Positions 17,634 to 26,714 of a stretch of 64,000 nt of DNA are shown piece by piece. Under the pieces are notes generated by a model. The model saw only the letters and a list, made by a program, of their open reading frames with translations. It ran no database searches and was not told where the DNA came from. Within the stretch, counting starts at the first letter, position 1; each line of letters opens with the position of its first letter. The position numbers and the translations under genes are program-made. The stretch is from Bradyrhizobium cajani (GTDB lineage: Bacteria > Pseudomonadota > Alphaproteobacteria > Rhizobiales > Xanthobacteraceae), in the NCBI RefSeq assembly GCF_009759665.1, contig NZ_WQNE01000001.1:549390-613389 (forward strand), read 5' to 3'.

Positions 17634-18665
17634 ATGAAAGCGGCCATTTTCGAGCAACTCGGCAAGCCCCTTCGGATCGGCTCCGTCGCCGACCCGAAAC
17701 CAGGTCACGGACAGGTGCTGCTGAAGATCTGCCGCTGCGGCATCTGCGGGAGCGATCTCCACATGACGGAAGATCCCACCTTCGCGTTGAACGCCGGTGC
17801 CGTGATCGGCCATGAGTTTTCCGGGGAAGTGCTTGAAGTCGGCCGCGATGTGACGGAATTCGCGGTGGGCGACCACGTGTCGGCGGCCCCATTGAAAGGC
17901 TGCGGGAACTGCTCGTCATGCAAGGTTGGTGAACCTGCATGGTGCCACGACACCATGCAGTTGATCGGCGGAGGCTACGCCGAATATGCCGCCCTGGACG
18001 CGATCCAGTGCCGCAGACTACCCTGGGGGATATCTGCCGCCGACGGCGCGCTGGCCGAGCCGCTCGCGGTCGCCCTGCACGGCGTCATGCGCGCGGCCAT
18101 GAAACCCGGCGAGCGGGTCCTGATCGTGGGCGCCGGGCCGATTGGCCTCGCGGTCGCGTTCTGGGCGCGACGACTGGGAGCGATCCGCGTCGCGATTGCC
18201 GACCTGCACGACCATCAGCAGGAGCGCGCCATGTCGCTCGGAGCCACTGGCTTCGTGCTTTCGGGAGACGACATGACCGCGCGGGTGGCGCAGGCCTGCG
18301 GCGGGGCGCCGGATATCGTCTTTGAATGCGTCGGCAAGCCCGGCCTCATCGACCACTGCATCGGGCTTGTCCGGCCGCGTGGCCGCGTCCTTGTGCTCGG
18401 CCTGTGCACGGTGCCCGACCGAATGGACAGCTTCCGGGCCATCTCCAAGGAGGTGCAGGTCATCATGTCGGTCTTTTTTGACATGCACGAATTTGCACAG
18501 GCAATCGAAGCGCTCGATTCCGGCCGTTATCGTCCCCAAAATCTGGTGTCCGACGTGGTGAGCCTCGACGCGATGCCTGGGACATTCGAAGCGCTCCGGA
18601 AGCGAACGACCCAATGCAAGGTCCTTGTGGACCCGTTCGCGCTCACCCCGGATCGTTCGCTCTGA
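17634..18665 (+). CDS. Zinc-dependent alcohol dehydrogenase (MDR family)
   Basis: A 343-residue medium-chain dehydrogenase. Catalytic zinc ligands are Cys38 in CGICGSD and His60-Glu61 in GHEF. Structural zinc is bound by Cys90, Cys93, Cys96 and Cys104. The nucleotide-binding motif is VGAGPIGLAVA. The sequence resembles the threonine/sorbitol dehydrogenase branch. It is the last gene of the cupin-SDR-liv operon, 6 bp after livM, and probably oxidises an alcohol intermediate. It converges on the RND pump gene, leaving only 60 bp between stops. Confidence 0.9.
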   Translation: MKAAIFEQLGKPLRIGSVADPKPGHGQVLLKICRCGICGSDLHMTEDPTFALNAGAVIGHEFSGEVLEVGRDVTEFAVGDHVSAAPLKGCGNCSSCKVGEPAWCHDTMQLIGGGYAEYAALDAIQCRRLPWGISAADGALAEPLAVALHGVMRAAMKPGERVLIVGAGPIGLAVAFWARRLGAIRVAIADLHDHQQERAMSLGATGFVLSGDDMTARVAQACGGAPDIVFECVGKPGLIDHCIGLVRPRGRVLVLGLCTVPDRMDSFRAISKEVQVIMSVFFDMHEFAQAIEALDSGRYRPQNLVSDVVSLDAMPGTFEALRKRTTQCKVLVDPFALTPDRSL

Positions 18666-18725
18666 ACATTTGCGTCGATCGCGACCGGCCGAGCTCTGCT
18701 GGTGGGACGGCGATGCTTCGCCGTC

Positions 18726-21700
18726 TCAAATGCCCCCTGCACGCTCCGTCTTGCGTGCCCGGAAAACCTGCCCAACCCAGCCCTGCAAATCGTCCATGAC
18801 CGTGAAAAATGCCGGCACATACACCAGGCTGAGAACCGTCGAGCTGAACAACCCACCGATCACGGCGATAGCCATGGGTGCGCGCCGTTCTGCATCGGCT
18901 CCCATTCCCAGGGCGATCGGCAACATGCCCGCGCTCATGGCGATCGTGGTCATCACGATCGGGCGAGCCCGCTTGCGGGCGGCCTCCAGCAGGGCATGTA
19001 TGCGATCCTGGCCGCGGTCCCGGCGGGCGACGATCGCGTACTCGACCAGGAGAATCGAGTTCTTCGCGGCTATTCCCATCAGCATCAGCATGCCGATCAG
19101 AACCGGCAGAGAGATCGACGTTCGTGTCAGGAGCAGCAGGCCAAGTGCTCCCCCGATGGACAACGGAAGCGCGGTCAGAATCGTGACGGGTTGAACGAAC
19201 CCGTCGAACAGCAGGGCAAGAACGACAAAAAGCAGAACGATCGCCGATCCCACCGCAAGCTTGAAGCCATCGAACAACTCCTCCATGCGTTCGGAATCAC
19301 CCGCCGGCTTGTAGACTACTCCCGCCGGCAGACGCTTGATCGAGGGCATGTTCGCCACCAGGCGTTCGGCCTCACCGACAGTCAGGCCGCTCAACTCGGC
19401 CTCGACCGTCTCGCTGCGGGTGCGATCGGTCCGTTCGATCTGAAGCGGACCCGAGCCAAGGGAGATGTCGGCAACAGACGAGAGCGGCACCGGCTTGTCG
19501 AAGGCCGGGACCTGCAGCATCGCCACACGAGAAAGGTCGCTGCGTGCATTTTCGTTCAGGAGAACGCGGACCGGTATCTGTCTGGCGCCAAGGCTGTATT
19601 TTGAAAGATTCTGATCGATGTCGCCCACGGTGGCGATGTTCACGGTTTTCGCGATCGATGTCGTGGATACTCCAAGCGCCGCGGCCTTGTCCCGCTTGGG
19701 TGTCATCTGCAGCTCGGGTCTTGCGAAGCTGCTCATCACTCTCGCGCGATGAAATCCTGGTGTGACGCGCATGTCCTGCGCCAATTGCCTCGCAGAATCG
19801 GCAAGCGCCACCGGATCGTCGCTCAACAGGGACACCTGGATCTTCGCGCCGGACGAACCATCCTCCCCCAGCCGGATCCGAACGCCGGGAACCATCAACA
19901 GTTGGCGCCCGATCGAGGCCTCGAACTCCTGCTGCGAGACGGCTCTCTCCGCTCTTGGGATGAGGTTGACCGTAATCGTCGCCCTTCTGACCTCGCCGAC
20001 CGAAGTCGAAAGGTCGCCCGGTCCGGTCAGTGTCGAAGTCTCGGTTCCGAGCGCCGAATAGACCGATGCCACTTCAGGTCGCGCCCTCAGCAAAAACGTG
20101 ACCTTCTGCGTCGCTGCATCGGTTTCCTGCAACGTCGCTCCCGGTGACAATTCGACGCTGAGAATCGTGCGGCCGCGATCGGCGGCAGGCATGAAATCCG
20201 CAGGAAGGGACGGAACCAGCGCGAGCGAGGCCAGGAAGAATATGACCCCTGCGAAGATCGTTACCCATCGATATCTTAGGGTCCAATGCAACATGCGGGC
20301 GTAGTAACGCACCCATGCCGGCTCGCGATGCTCGTTGCCGGTTGCCTTCAGAAGAAAGGCCGCCATCAACGGCGTAAGCAGGCGCGCAACGACGAGGGAA
20401 AAGAAGACCGAGCTGCAGACGGCGATCGAGAAGGCCTTGAAGAATTGGCCCGGAATGCCCGGCATCAACCCGACGGGTGCGAAAACCACGATGATCGCGA
20501 ATGTCGTGGCAACGACGGCCAGGCCGATTTCGTCGGCCGCATCGATGGCAGCATCGTAGACGCTCTTCCCGGACTGTCGGATGTGCCGAACGATATTCTC
20601 GATTTCCACGATGGCATCGTCGACGAGGATACCTACGACCAGGGCAATCGCGAGCAAGGTGATGTTGTTCAGCGACTGGTTCAGCGCATACATCACCGCA
20701 AATGTCGGGATCAGGGACAAAGGCAATGCCGCGCTGGAAATCAATGTCGCCCGGACGTCCCGCAGGAACACCCAGACGACGAGAACGGCCAGCAGAGCGC
20801 CCAACGCAAGCGCCTCGATCGCGGCGTCGTACCCCTCGACCACGGCGTCGGTCGAGGAGGTTACTTCGAGAATGCGCACGCCTGGATGAGCGGCCGCGAA
20901 TTCCGTCATCCGCTTCCGGACGTCCCGCGTCACGGCGAACTCGCCCGTGCCGACCGCCCGGTAGACACTGAAACCGACGACCTCCCGATCGTTGAGACGG
21001 GACCTCTGGCGCGGCTCCGCCCAGGACCGTTCGACGGAGCCAAGCTCGGAGAGCTTGACGCTGCGTCCGTCGCTGAATGCGATGCGCATATCCTTCAGGC
21101 GCGCGACATCCGACACGCTGCCGATCGTGCGAATGGCCTGTTCGGCTCCCCCCAGAGTCGCGCGGCCGCCGGGTTGAACGATGTTCTGATTCCTGATCAG
21201 GTCGGAAACCTCGACGGCCGTCAGATCAAGCGCCATCAGCCTGTCGGGGTCGAGCTTGACCGCAATCTCGGCTTCCACGCCGCCGGATCGCGAGATCCTC
21301 GACACGCCGGGCACCGCAAGGGCGGCCTTGGCGATGTCGTTGTCGATGAACCAACTCAAATCGTCGGGCGCCATCGTAGGCGCATCCACAATGAACGTAA
21401 GGATGGCCTGTCCCGTCGCCTCCACGCGCCGGACCATCGGGTCGAGGACCCCTTGCGGCAATTTCGAACGGATCGAGACGACGGCATCGCGAACGTCATT
21501 CGTCGCCCGGTCGATGTCTGTGCCGATCGCGAATTCGACCATGGTCATCGAAACTCCCTCGTTCACGATCGAACGAGTGCGATTGACGGTGCCAAGCCCC
21601 GCGACGCTATCCTCGATGAAGCGCGTGACCTGCGTCTCGATTTCCGTCGGCGCGGCCCCGGCCCAGGCGACGCTGACGGTGACCGTCGGGATGTCCATAT

Positions 21701-21818
21701 CGGGCATGTTGTTGAGCCGGAGCTTCGAAAATCCGACAAGGCCCGCCAGGGTCAGCAACAGAAACAGGATCGTGGTCGCGACCGGATTGCGGATCGCCCA
21801 GCTGGAGATCTTGTTCAT
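18726..21818 (-). CDS. RND family efflux pump, inner-membrane permease
   Basis: A 1030-residue RND transporter of the AcrB/MexF-like superfamily. It has 12 predicted transmembrane helices in the 1+5/1+5 arrangement and two large periplasmic loops. The proton-relay aspartates are in GILVDDAIVEIEN (helix 4). The N-terminus (WAIRNPVATTILFLLLTLAGL) and LPADFMPAADRGR are typical. Substrates cannot be predicted. It overlaps its membrane fusion protein gene by 4 bp (21815-21818). An OmpR-type regulator and sensor kinase are divergently transcribed next to it. No outer-membrane TolC-like gene is present, so it presumably borrows one. Confidence 0.92.
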   Translation of the reverse strand: MNKISSWAIRNPVATTILFLLLTLAGLVGFSKLRLNNMPDMDIPTVTVSVAWAGAAPTEIETQVTRFIEDSVAGLGTVNRTRSIVNEGVSMTMVEFAIGTDIDRATNDVRDAVVSIRSKLPQGVLDPMVRRVEATGQAILTFIVDAPTMAPDDLSWFIDNDIAKAALAVPGVSRISRSGGVEAEIAVKLDPDRLMALDLTAVEVSDLIRNQNIVQPGGRATLGGAEQAIRTIGSVSDVARLKDMRIAFSDGRSVKLSELGSVERSWAEPRQRSRLNDREVVGFSVYRAVGTGEFAVTRDVRKRMTEFAAAHPGVRILEVTSSTDAVVEGYDAAIEALALGALLAVLVVWVFLRDVRATLISSAALPLSLIPTFAVMYALNQSLNNITLLAIALVVGILVDDAIVEIENIVRHIRQSGKSVYDAAIDAADEIGLAVVATTFAIIVVFAPVGLMPGIPGQFFKAFSIAVCSSVFFSLVVARLLTPLMAAFLLKATGNEHREPAWVRYYARMLHWTLRYRWVTIFAGVIFFLASLALVPSLPADFMPAADRGRTILSVELSPGATLQETDAATQKVTFLLRARPEVASVYSALGTETSTLTGPGDLSTSVGEVRRATITVNLIPRAERAVSQQEFEASIGRQLLMVPGVRIRLGEDGSSGAKIQVSLLSDDPVALADSARQLAQDMRVTPGFHRARVMSSFARPELQMTPKRDKAAALGVSTTSIAKTVNIATVGDIDQNLSKYSLGARQIPVRVLLNENARSDLSRVAMLQVPAFDKPVPLSSVADISLGSGPLQIERTDRTRSETVEAELSGLTVGEAERLVANMPSIKRLPAGVVYKPAGDSERMEELFDGFKLAVGSAIVLLFVVLALLFDGFVQPVTILTALPLSIGGALGLLLLTRTSISLPVLIGMLMLMGIAAKNSILLVEYAIVARRDRGQDRIHALLEAARKRARPIVMTTIAMSAGMLPIALGMGADAERRAPMAIAVIGGLFSSTVLSLVYVPAFFTVMDDLQGWVGQVFRARKTERAGGI

Positions 21819-22906
21819 CGCATCGCCCCAGCCCTCGCCGAGGCGGTTTTGACGTTCACGAAATCACCGTCGTTCAGAAGCCCGGCACCCTGGGTCACGA
21901 TGCGATCTCCTGCATCCAGCCCCCTCAAGACTTCGATATCGTCTGCCGTTCCCGCACCGATTCCGATCTCGGTGAGTGACACCAGATTATCGCGACCGAC
22001 CTTGAAAACGTGCGCCTTGGCTTCGCGCCAGACCAGAGCCTTGAACGGGACGGTCAGGGCAAGCTTGCTCTCGACCGCGATCTCGACACGGGCGAACATG
22101 CCGGGCTTTAGATGCGTGTCGCCGGACAAGGCGACGCGAACCGTACCCAGGCGCGTCTTGGGATCAACGATCGGCGAGACGATCCGCACGATTCCATGCT
22201 CGGATTTGCCGGTAGGCCCGACAACGGTCGCATGTTGTTTTGCGCCGACGACCAGAAGATCCGCCTCGATCACGCGGGCATCGACCTCGATGCGGTTGGC
22301 CTGAATGAGACGGAACATCTCTGCACCGGCCTGGACCACTTGCCCGATCGCGACCGATCGGGATGAGATCAGGCCGGCGGCGGGCGCGACGATGATCGTC
22401 TGCCGATGCCGCGCTTCGGCTTCGTCGAGCTGAGCCTGGGCAGCCTGCAGCCTGGCTTCGGTCGATTTAACGAGGGTCTCGCGCTGCTCGATCATCTGCG
22501 CGCTCATCACTCCGGACGAAACGGAATGCGCGCGCGTCACGTCCGAGCGAGCTATTGCGAGGCTCGCCTGAAGCTCGTCGATCGCCGCCTTCTGCTTCGA
22601 TATCGCGGCCGTCGTGAGAGCCTGACCGAGCCGCGCCAATACCTGCCCCTTGGCGACGACATCGCCCTCGTCGACGGCAATCTCGATCACGGCCAGACCG
22701 CCAACCTCCGAGCTGACGGGTATTTCGCGCCAGGCGACGACGTTCCCCGTCGCGGTGATGCTCCTGGTGACCTCCGACTTCTCCACCGACGCGGCGATGA
22801 CCGTCATTGCGGCCGAGCCGTCCTGCCCATGGGCGGCGGAGTGCGCAAGCAGAAGCACCGCCATCGCAGCGATCCACCCGCACCCGCGTTCGGCAACGCC
22901 AATCAT
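21815..22906 (-). CDS. RND efflux membrane fusion protein (HlyD/AcrA-type adaptor)
   Basis: A 363-residue periplasmic adaptor. It has an N-terminal hydrophobic signal (WIAAMAVLLLAHSAAHGQD), a lipoyl half-motif VSSEVGGLAVIEIAVDEGDVV, a coiled-coil hairpin (about residues 100-165, KAAIDELQASLAIAR to AQLDEAEARHRQT) and the returning lipoyl half (VAPAAGLISSRSV). It links the RND permease at 18726-21818 to an outer-membrane channel. Upstream and divergent is a response regulator gene, with the first copy of the shared intergenic element between them. Confidence 0.9.
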   Translation of the reverse strand: MIGVAERGCGWIAAMAVLLLAHSAAHGQDGSAAMTVIAASVEKSEVTRSITATGNVVAWREIPVSSEVGGLAVIEIAVDEGDVVAKGQVLARLGQALTTAAISKQKAAIDELQASLAIARSDVTRAHSVSSGVMSAQMIEQRETLVKSTEARLQAAQAQLDEAEARHRQTIIVAPAAGLISSRSVAIGQVVQAGAEMFRLIQANRIEVDARVIEADLLVVGAKQHATVVGPTGKSEHGIVRIVSPIVDPKTRLGTVRVALSGDTHLKPGMFARVEIAVESKLALTVPFKALVWREAKAHVFKVGRDNLVSLTEIGIGAGTADDIEVLRGLDAGDRIVTQGAGLLNDGDFVNVKTASARAGAMR

Positions 22907-23046
22907 CCTGCACCTTCCTCTGCGCTCTGTTCACGGCCGGCCGCGCGGTTATCCGGGGCGCGCTCAACGGCTGATGGACATCGGGATAGAGCGGGAGGAT
23001 TGCTCGCGTAGAACAATTCGTGTCGGATTGTCTCAGTGGACGCCCA

Positions 23047-23096
23047 TTTATGTCGAAATGTTGCTGGATCGGCCCAAAGCGGCATTTCGTTACGAA
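23047..23096. promoter_or_regulatory. Conserved intergenic element, copy 1
   Basis: TTTATGTC (23047-23054) and TTCGTTAC (23086-23093) are separated by exactly 31 bp. The same two blocks with the same spacing occur at 27789-27835 and, with one change, at 29364-29410. This copy sits between the divergent membrane-fusion-protein and response-regulator genes, 67 bp before the regulator ATG. The interior differs more from copies 2 and 3 than they do from each other. It is a candidate site for the adjacent OmpR-type regulator. Confidence 0.55.
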
Positions 23097-23162
23097 TCCA
23101 GGCTGCTTTCGGTCCCGCTTCGCGATAGAAGGCTGTTCCCGAGCCATTGCCAACAACGGCCC

Positions 23163-23891
23163 ATGAGTGAACAAGCGCCACAGATTCTTGTGGTCGACGA
23201 CGATCCTGAGATCCGAAAGCTTCTCGCCCGCTATGTCGAAGGACAGTCTTTCCGCGTCCTGCTGGCGTCGAGCTGCAGCGAACTCAAAGAGCGTCTTGCA
23301 ACCGATCGGATCGACCTCGTCGTCCTGGACGTGATGCTGCCCGACGGGTCCGGTCTGGACGCTTGCCGGGATCTGCGTGCGAGAAGGAACACGACACCGA
23401 TCATTCTTCTGACCGCGCTCAAGGAGGACGTCGATCGGATCGTAGGCCTGGAGATGGGAGCCGACGACTATCTCGGCAAGCCATTCAATCCGCGAGAACT
23501 GGTCGCGCGGATCCGGGCCGTGCTGCGTCGCCGTTCGGAGAACGCCTTTCGCACCCGGGAAGCAAACAAGTATCGGTTCGAAGGACTGCTGGCAGATCCA
23601 CAACTGCGCAGCGTCATCGACGCGAAAGGCAGCCCGATCGAATTGACCGGCGCAGAGTTCGACCTGCTGCAGGTATTCCTGGATCGGCCGGGACGCGTGC
23701 TATCGCGCGACCAGCTTCTCGACCTCACGCGGGGGCGCGAAGGAGACGTGTTCGATCGATCGATCGACGTCCTCGTCAGCCGCTTGAGGCGCAAGCTGGA
23801 AAGTTCCGGAACTCCGCGCCTGTTCAAGACGGTTCGCAACGGCGGATATCAGCTCGTGGCAAGGGTCGGGCTCCAGGATGTTCCGTCGTGA
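23163..23891 (+). CDS. OmpR/PhoB family response regulator (RR1)
   Basis: A 242-residue two-domain regulator. The receiver has the acidic triad VVDDDPE, phospho-acceptor Asp56 in LVVLDVMLPDG, the Thr in LLTALKED and Lys in YLGKPFNP. The C-terminal winged helix (about 140-235) includes LTGAEFDLLQVFLDRPGRVLSRDQLLD and FKTVRNGGYQL. Start ATG 23163 begins directly before the receiver; the frame stays open upstream but has no regulator-like sequence. Its stop overlaps the kinase start. It is divergent from an RND operon and probably controls it. A close paralogue lies at 27881-28603. Confidence 0.94.
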   Translation: MSEQAPQILVVDDDPEIRKLLARYVEGQSFRVLLASSCSELKERLATDRIDLVVLDVMLPDGSGLDACRDLRARRNTTPIILLTALKEDVDRIVGLEMGADDYLGKPFNPRELVARIRAVLRRRSENAFRTREANKYRFEGLLADPQLRSVIDAKGSPIELTGAEFDLLQVFLDRPGRVLSRDQLLDLTRGREGDVFDRSIDVLVSRLRRKLESSGTPRLFKTVRNGGYQLVARVGLQDVPS

Positions 23892-25120
23892 ACACATTGC
23901 GAGCCAAACTCGCCGTGCTCCTCACCGTGGTGATCATTTCCGTGGTCAGCGTGTTGACCGGTGTTCTTGTCTACCTGTTCGATCCCCCGGACGAGCGGCA
24001 AGCGATCGCACCTTTGGCGGAGCAGATCGAGTTGCTCGAGAAGGTGATGCGGGTTGCTCCGACCTTGGTCGACATCCAGCAGAAGCCCGCCGGCGGCGAA
24101 ATCGAGCCCAGGCTCACCGGGTGGCTTCGCGACACGCTGAAAAGTCGGGGCATGCCCCGCGACGTCGTGGTGTCTCGAAAGGATGACAAGCCTGTTCTCT
24201 CCATTCCCGTGGATCGCGGCTGGATCATCACCCCAATTCCCGACCTGCCTCCGCAAGGTGGCGTCTTCAACCTGCTTCTGATCTGGCTCGCTGTGATCGC
24301 TCTCGGGGCGCTAGCGGTCGCTCTTCTCTTCGCCAACCGCATGGTCAAGCCCCTCGTTCTGCTGGAAAAGGCGATCGAATCCGTGGGGCCGGACGCTCTG
24401 CTGCCCGAGCTTGTCATCACTGGGCCCGCCGAGGTGCGCGTCGCCGCGAAGGCACTGAACTCCCTGTCCCGGCGCCTCAAGGTGGCGATGGAAGGTCGGA
24501 TGCGGCTCGTTGCTGCGGCGGGACACGACCTGCGAACTCCGATCACGCGCATGCGCCTTCGGGCAGAGTTCGTCGAGGACGACGAGGATCGTGCCATGTG
24601 GCTGAAGGACATCGACGAGCTCGACCGAATTGCGGATAGCGCAATCCTGCTCGTGAGGGAAGAATCCGGGAAATCCTCTCCCGAATCTCTCAGGCTCGAC
24701 AATCTGATTTCGGAACTCGTGGATGAATTGCGGACGCTGTCGTACGACGTCACGCTCGTGCGATCCGACGAGGCAGTCGTGCGTGCGAACCGAACCGGTC
24801 TCAGTCGCGCCTTCAGGAATCTGCTCATCAACGCTGCCACGCACGGAAATCGGGCCCGGGTCAGCGTCCGGAGCGAGCTATCGGAAGCCGTCGTCGTCAT
24901 CGAGGATGACGGCCCAGGAATTCCTCCGGACATGATCGGACAGGTCTTCGAGCCCTTCTTCCGCGCCGATCGCGCGCGCACCAAGCATTTCGAAGGCGCT
25001 GGACTGGGACTGACGATCGCGAACGAAATTGTGCAACGGGCCCAGGGCACCATCAAGATAGAAAATGGTCCCTGGCGGGGATTGGTTCAGACGGTGAAAC
25101 TGCCGGCAGAGCCGAGATAG
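23888..25120 (+). CDS. Two-component sensor histidine kinase (EnvZ/CpxA-like)
   Basis: A 410-residue membrane kinase starting at GTG 23888, overlapping the RR1 stop by 4 bp. The first transmembrane segment (LAVLLTVVIISVVSVLTGVLVYLF) and the second (LLLIWLAVIALGALAVALLF) enclose a periplasmic sensor of about 95 residues. A HAMP-like linker (NRMVKPLVLLEKAIESV) follows. The H box is AAGHDLRTPITRMRLRAEF near residue 214, and the ATPase domain has RNLLINAATHG, EDDGPGIPP and GAGLGLTIA. It should phosphorylate RR1, and possibly the orphan paralogue RR2. The signal sensed is unknown. Confidence 0.93.
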   Translation: MNTLRAKLAVLLTVVIISVVSVLTGVLVYLFDPPDERQAIAPLAEQIELLEKVMRVAPTLVDIQQKPAGGEIEPRLTGWLRDTLKSRGMPRDVVVSRKDDKPVLSIPVDRGWIITPIPDLPPQGGVFNLLLIWLAVIALGALAVALLFANRMVKPLVLLEKAIESVGPDALLPELVITGPAEVRVAAKALNSLSRRLKVAMEGRMRLVAAAGHDLRTPITRMRLRAEFVEDDEDRAMWLKDIDELDRIADSAILLVREESGKSSPESLRLDNLISELVDELRTLSYDVTLVRSDEAVVRANRTGLSRAFRNLLINAATHGNRARVSVRSELSEAVVVIEDDGPGIPPDMIGQVFEPFFRADRARTKHFEGAGLGLTIANEIVQRAQGTIKIENGPWRGLVQTVKLPAEPR

Positions 25121-25160
25121 CCGTTCCGAAGCGTGTTGTTGTCGGGTCCGAGGCAGTTCC

Positions 25161-25261
25161 TAAAGCGCGATGAGATGAGGATGAATCATCATCGCGCTTT
25201 AGGTTGTTGTTTGAGCATGATCTTTTCGGAAAACCGCTTCGCACTTTTCCGGATCATGCTC
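25161..25261. repeat. Intergenic double palindrome (REP-like)
   Basis: Two hairpins lie side by side: TAAAGCGCGATGA/TCATCGCGCTTTA (25161-25173 and 25189-25201) and GAGCATGATC/GATCATGCTC (25213-25222 and 25252-25261), the latter enclosing a further TTTTCGGAAAA...TTTTCC pairing. I recall this second sequence as a frequent intergenic repeat in Bradyrhizobium and relatives. Between the kinase and the convergent patatin gene it may also serve as a bidirectional terminator. Confidence 0.75.
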
Positions 25262-25297
25262 TGGAACGGACGCTGCGCGAGTGCCATTGCCTTCATT

Positions 25298-26560
25298 TCA
25301 GTTCGGCAAAGACAGCGCTTGGGTCGTCCGCCGGAATGCGGGCGGGTTCGTCTTGTTCGCTATTCCCGGCGGCGCTTTCATCCAAGGGTAGCCCTGAAAG
25401 CCCGAACGATAGCCTTCGTCGTAGAGAGCCTGCATATACCCTTGTTCGAACGATTTCTCGCGTGTTGCGGCAAAGCCTGACGGAATCGCAGCGAGGTTGA
25501 AGTCGGTACCGTCGATCTGCGCCTTCGCATAGATGCGGTAGAGATCGCCGATGCCCTGGTTCTTGATGAGAGTGGAGATCGAGCGCAGCGAGATCGAAAA
25601 GATCCCGGCGTCGACAGCTTCCCATTCCGGACTGATCTTTCCGTTTCGTATGACGTACAGGTGCGTGACAGCCCGCCTCCTCGCGAGATCGCCGTCGCGA
25701 ACGACGAGCGAGGGCCGCGACACGAATACCTGCTGAGTTACCCCGCCATCGACATGCAGTTCCTCATAGGTGCGATCTCCTGCTCGAACCGAGATGCGTA
25801 CCGGAGGAAAAGCACCTGGAATGGACGCGGAAGCCAGAAGTATCTTGCGAAAGAGCTTGAGGGCTTGCGGATGCCCGCTCATTGCAATCCGTCCCATGTC
25901 CCAAAGGACCGGCCGCTGCGCGTCCAGGTTGGTCGTTCCAATGAGCAGCACCCGCCCCCTTCTTCGTTCGTCGGCAATGTCTCGCAGGAAGCGATCGTCG
26001 ACATATCTGGCGATTAGCTTTTCGAGCGGAGAACTGTCGACCAAGCCGGACCCCAAGAGCGGCGTGACGAGACCGGGATCGTAGATGTCGCTGCGCTGGT
26101 ATCTGGTGAACGCTTCCTTCAGCTCTGGATCCCTGCTTCGTCCCAGGTAGGCGAAAGGCGCGGTCAGCGCGCCTGTGCTGACGCCCGTGACGAGATCGAA
26201 AGCAGGTCTGGTCCCGGCCTCGCCCCAACCGACCAGAAGACCAGCCCCGAACGCACCGTTGTCTCCGCCACCGGAGATAGCCAGCATATTGATCTCTCGC
26301 GATTGTCGCTCCGAGAGTCCGCGCGCTTCCACGAGGGAGCCGCCTCTGCTGCCTTTCGTCATGGATAGCGCAGCGAACGATTCGGCCGACGCGTCTCCCC
26401 ACACGCGGATGTTCGGCATCCCGGCAAGCTCGGCCTCGTCCGCGAGCCGCTCGGGGACGACATTACGCGGAACGACGGTGGCGCATCCGGCGACAAAGCC
26501 GGTAACCATGAAAAGCGCGGCCAGGCGCATCATCGCTCTAGACGAGTCCACAGCCGCCAC
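25298..26560 (-). CDS. Patatin-like phospholipase, lipoprotein
   Basis: A 420-residue patatin-family lipid acyl hydrolase. The N-terminal signal ends in a lipobox (VTGFVAGC), so it should be lipid-anchored. The catalytic core has the oxyanion loop SGGGDNGAFG near residue 95, the nucleophile Ser in GVSTG and the Asp dyad partner in DGG. The start is GTG 26560 with an AAAGG upstream; ATG 26533 or 26530 would shorten the n-region by nine or ten residues. It may trim membrane lipids or act on exported lipids. It precedes no obvious partner and converges on the RR1-kinase operon. Confidence 0.88.
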   Translation of the reverse strand: MAAVDSSRAMMRLAALFMVTGFVAGCATVVPRNVVPERLADEAELAGMPNIRVWGDASAESFAALSMTKGSRGGSLVEARGLSERQSREINMLAISGGGDNGAFGAGLLVGWGEAGTRPAFDLVTGVSTGALTAPFAYLGRSRDPELKEAFTRYQRSDIYDPGLVTPLLGSGLVDSSPLEKLIARYVDDRFLRDIADERRRGRVLLIGTTNLDAQRPVLWDMGRIAMSGHPQALKLFRKILLASASIPGAFPPVRISVRAGDRTYEELHVDGGVTQQVFVSRPSLVVRDGDLARRRAVTHLYVIRNGKISPEWEAVDAGIFSISLRSISTLIKNQGIGDLYRIYAKAQIDGTDFNLAAIPSGFAATREKSFEQGYMQALYDEGYRSGFQGYPWMKAPPGIANKTNPPAFRRTTQALSLPN

Positions 26561-26582
26561 GACCTTTGTGGGGTATTCCTAC

Positions 26583-26690
26583 TCATCCGGTCCAGCCGGA
26601 CCTGAAGAGTGTGAAGCCGATGTAGATCACAACGCCATAAACTGCCGCCAGGACAGCGGTCATGATCGCGATTTTCACGGCGGCCCACAT
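26583..26690 (-). CDS. Small single-span membrane protein (35 aa, tentative)
   Basis: ATG 26690 opens a 35-residue frame, beginning MWAAVKIAIM and ending in a short polar tail (FRSGWTG). About 20 central residues form one hydrophobic helix. It starts 24 bp after the stop of the DUF3313 gene, in frame with that stop, and ends just before the patatin start, so it would be cotranscribed. There is only a weak ribosome-binding site (GAGG, distant). It was too short for standard gene calling; coding status rests on the composition alone. Confidence 0.35.
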   Translation of the reverse strand: MWAAVKIAIMTAVLAAVYGVVIYIGFTLFRSGWTG

Positions 26691-26714
26691 CGGACGCTTC
26701 TGCCTCGGACCAAG

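Noticed and set aside
20286..22304. 672-codon plus-strand frame across the first RND operon
   Set aside because: It crosses two real genes that overlap by 4 bp on the other strand and encodes Arg/Gln/Asp-rich nonsense; the minus strand has full RND and adaptor signatures.
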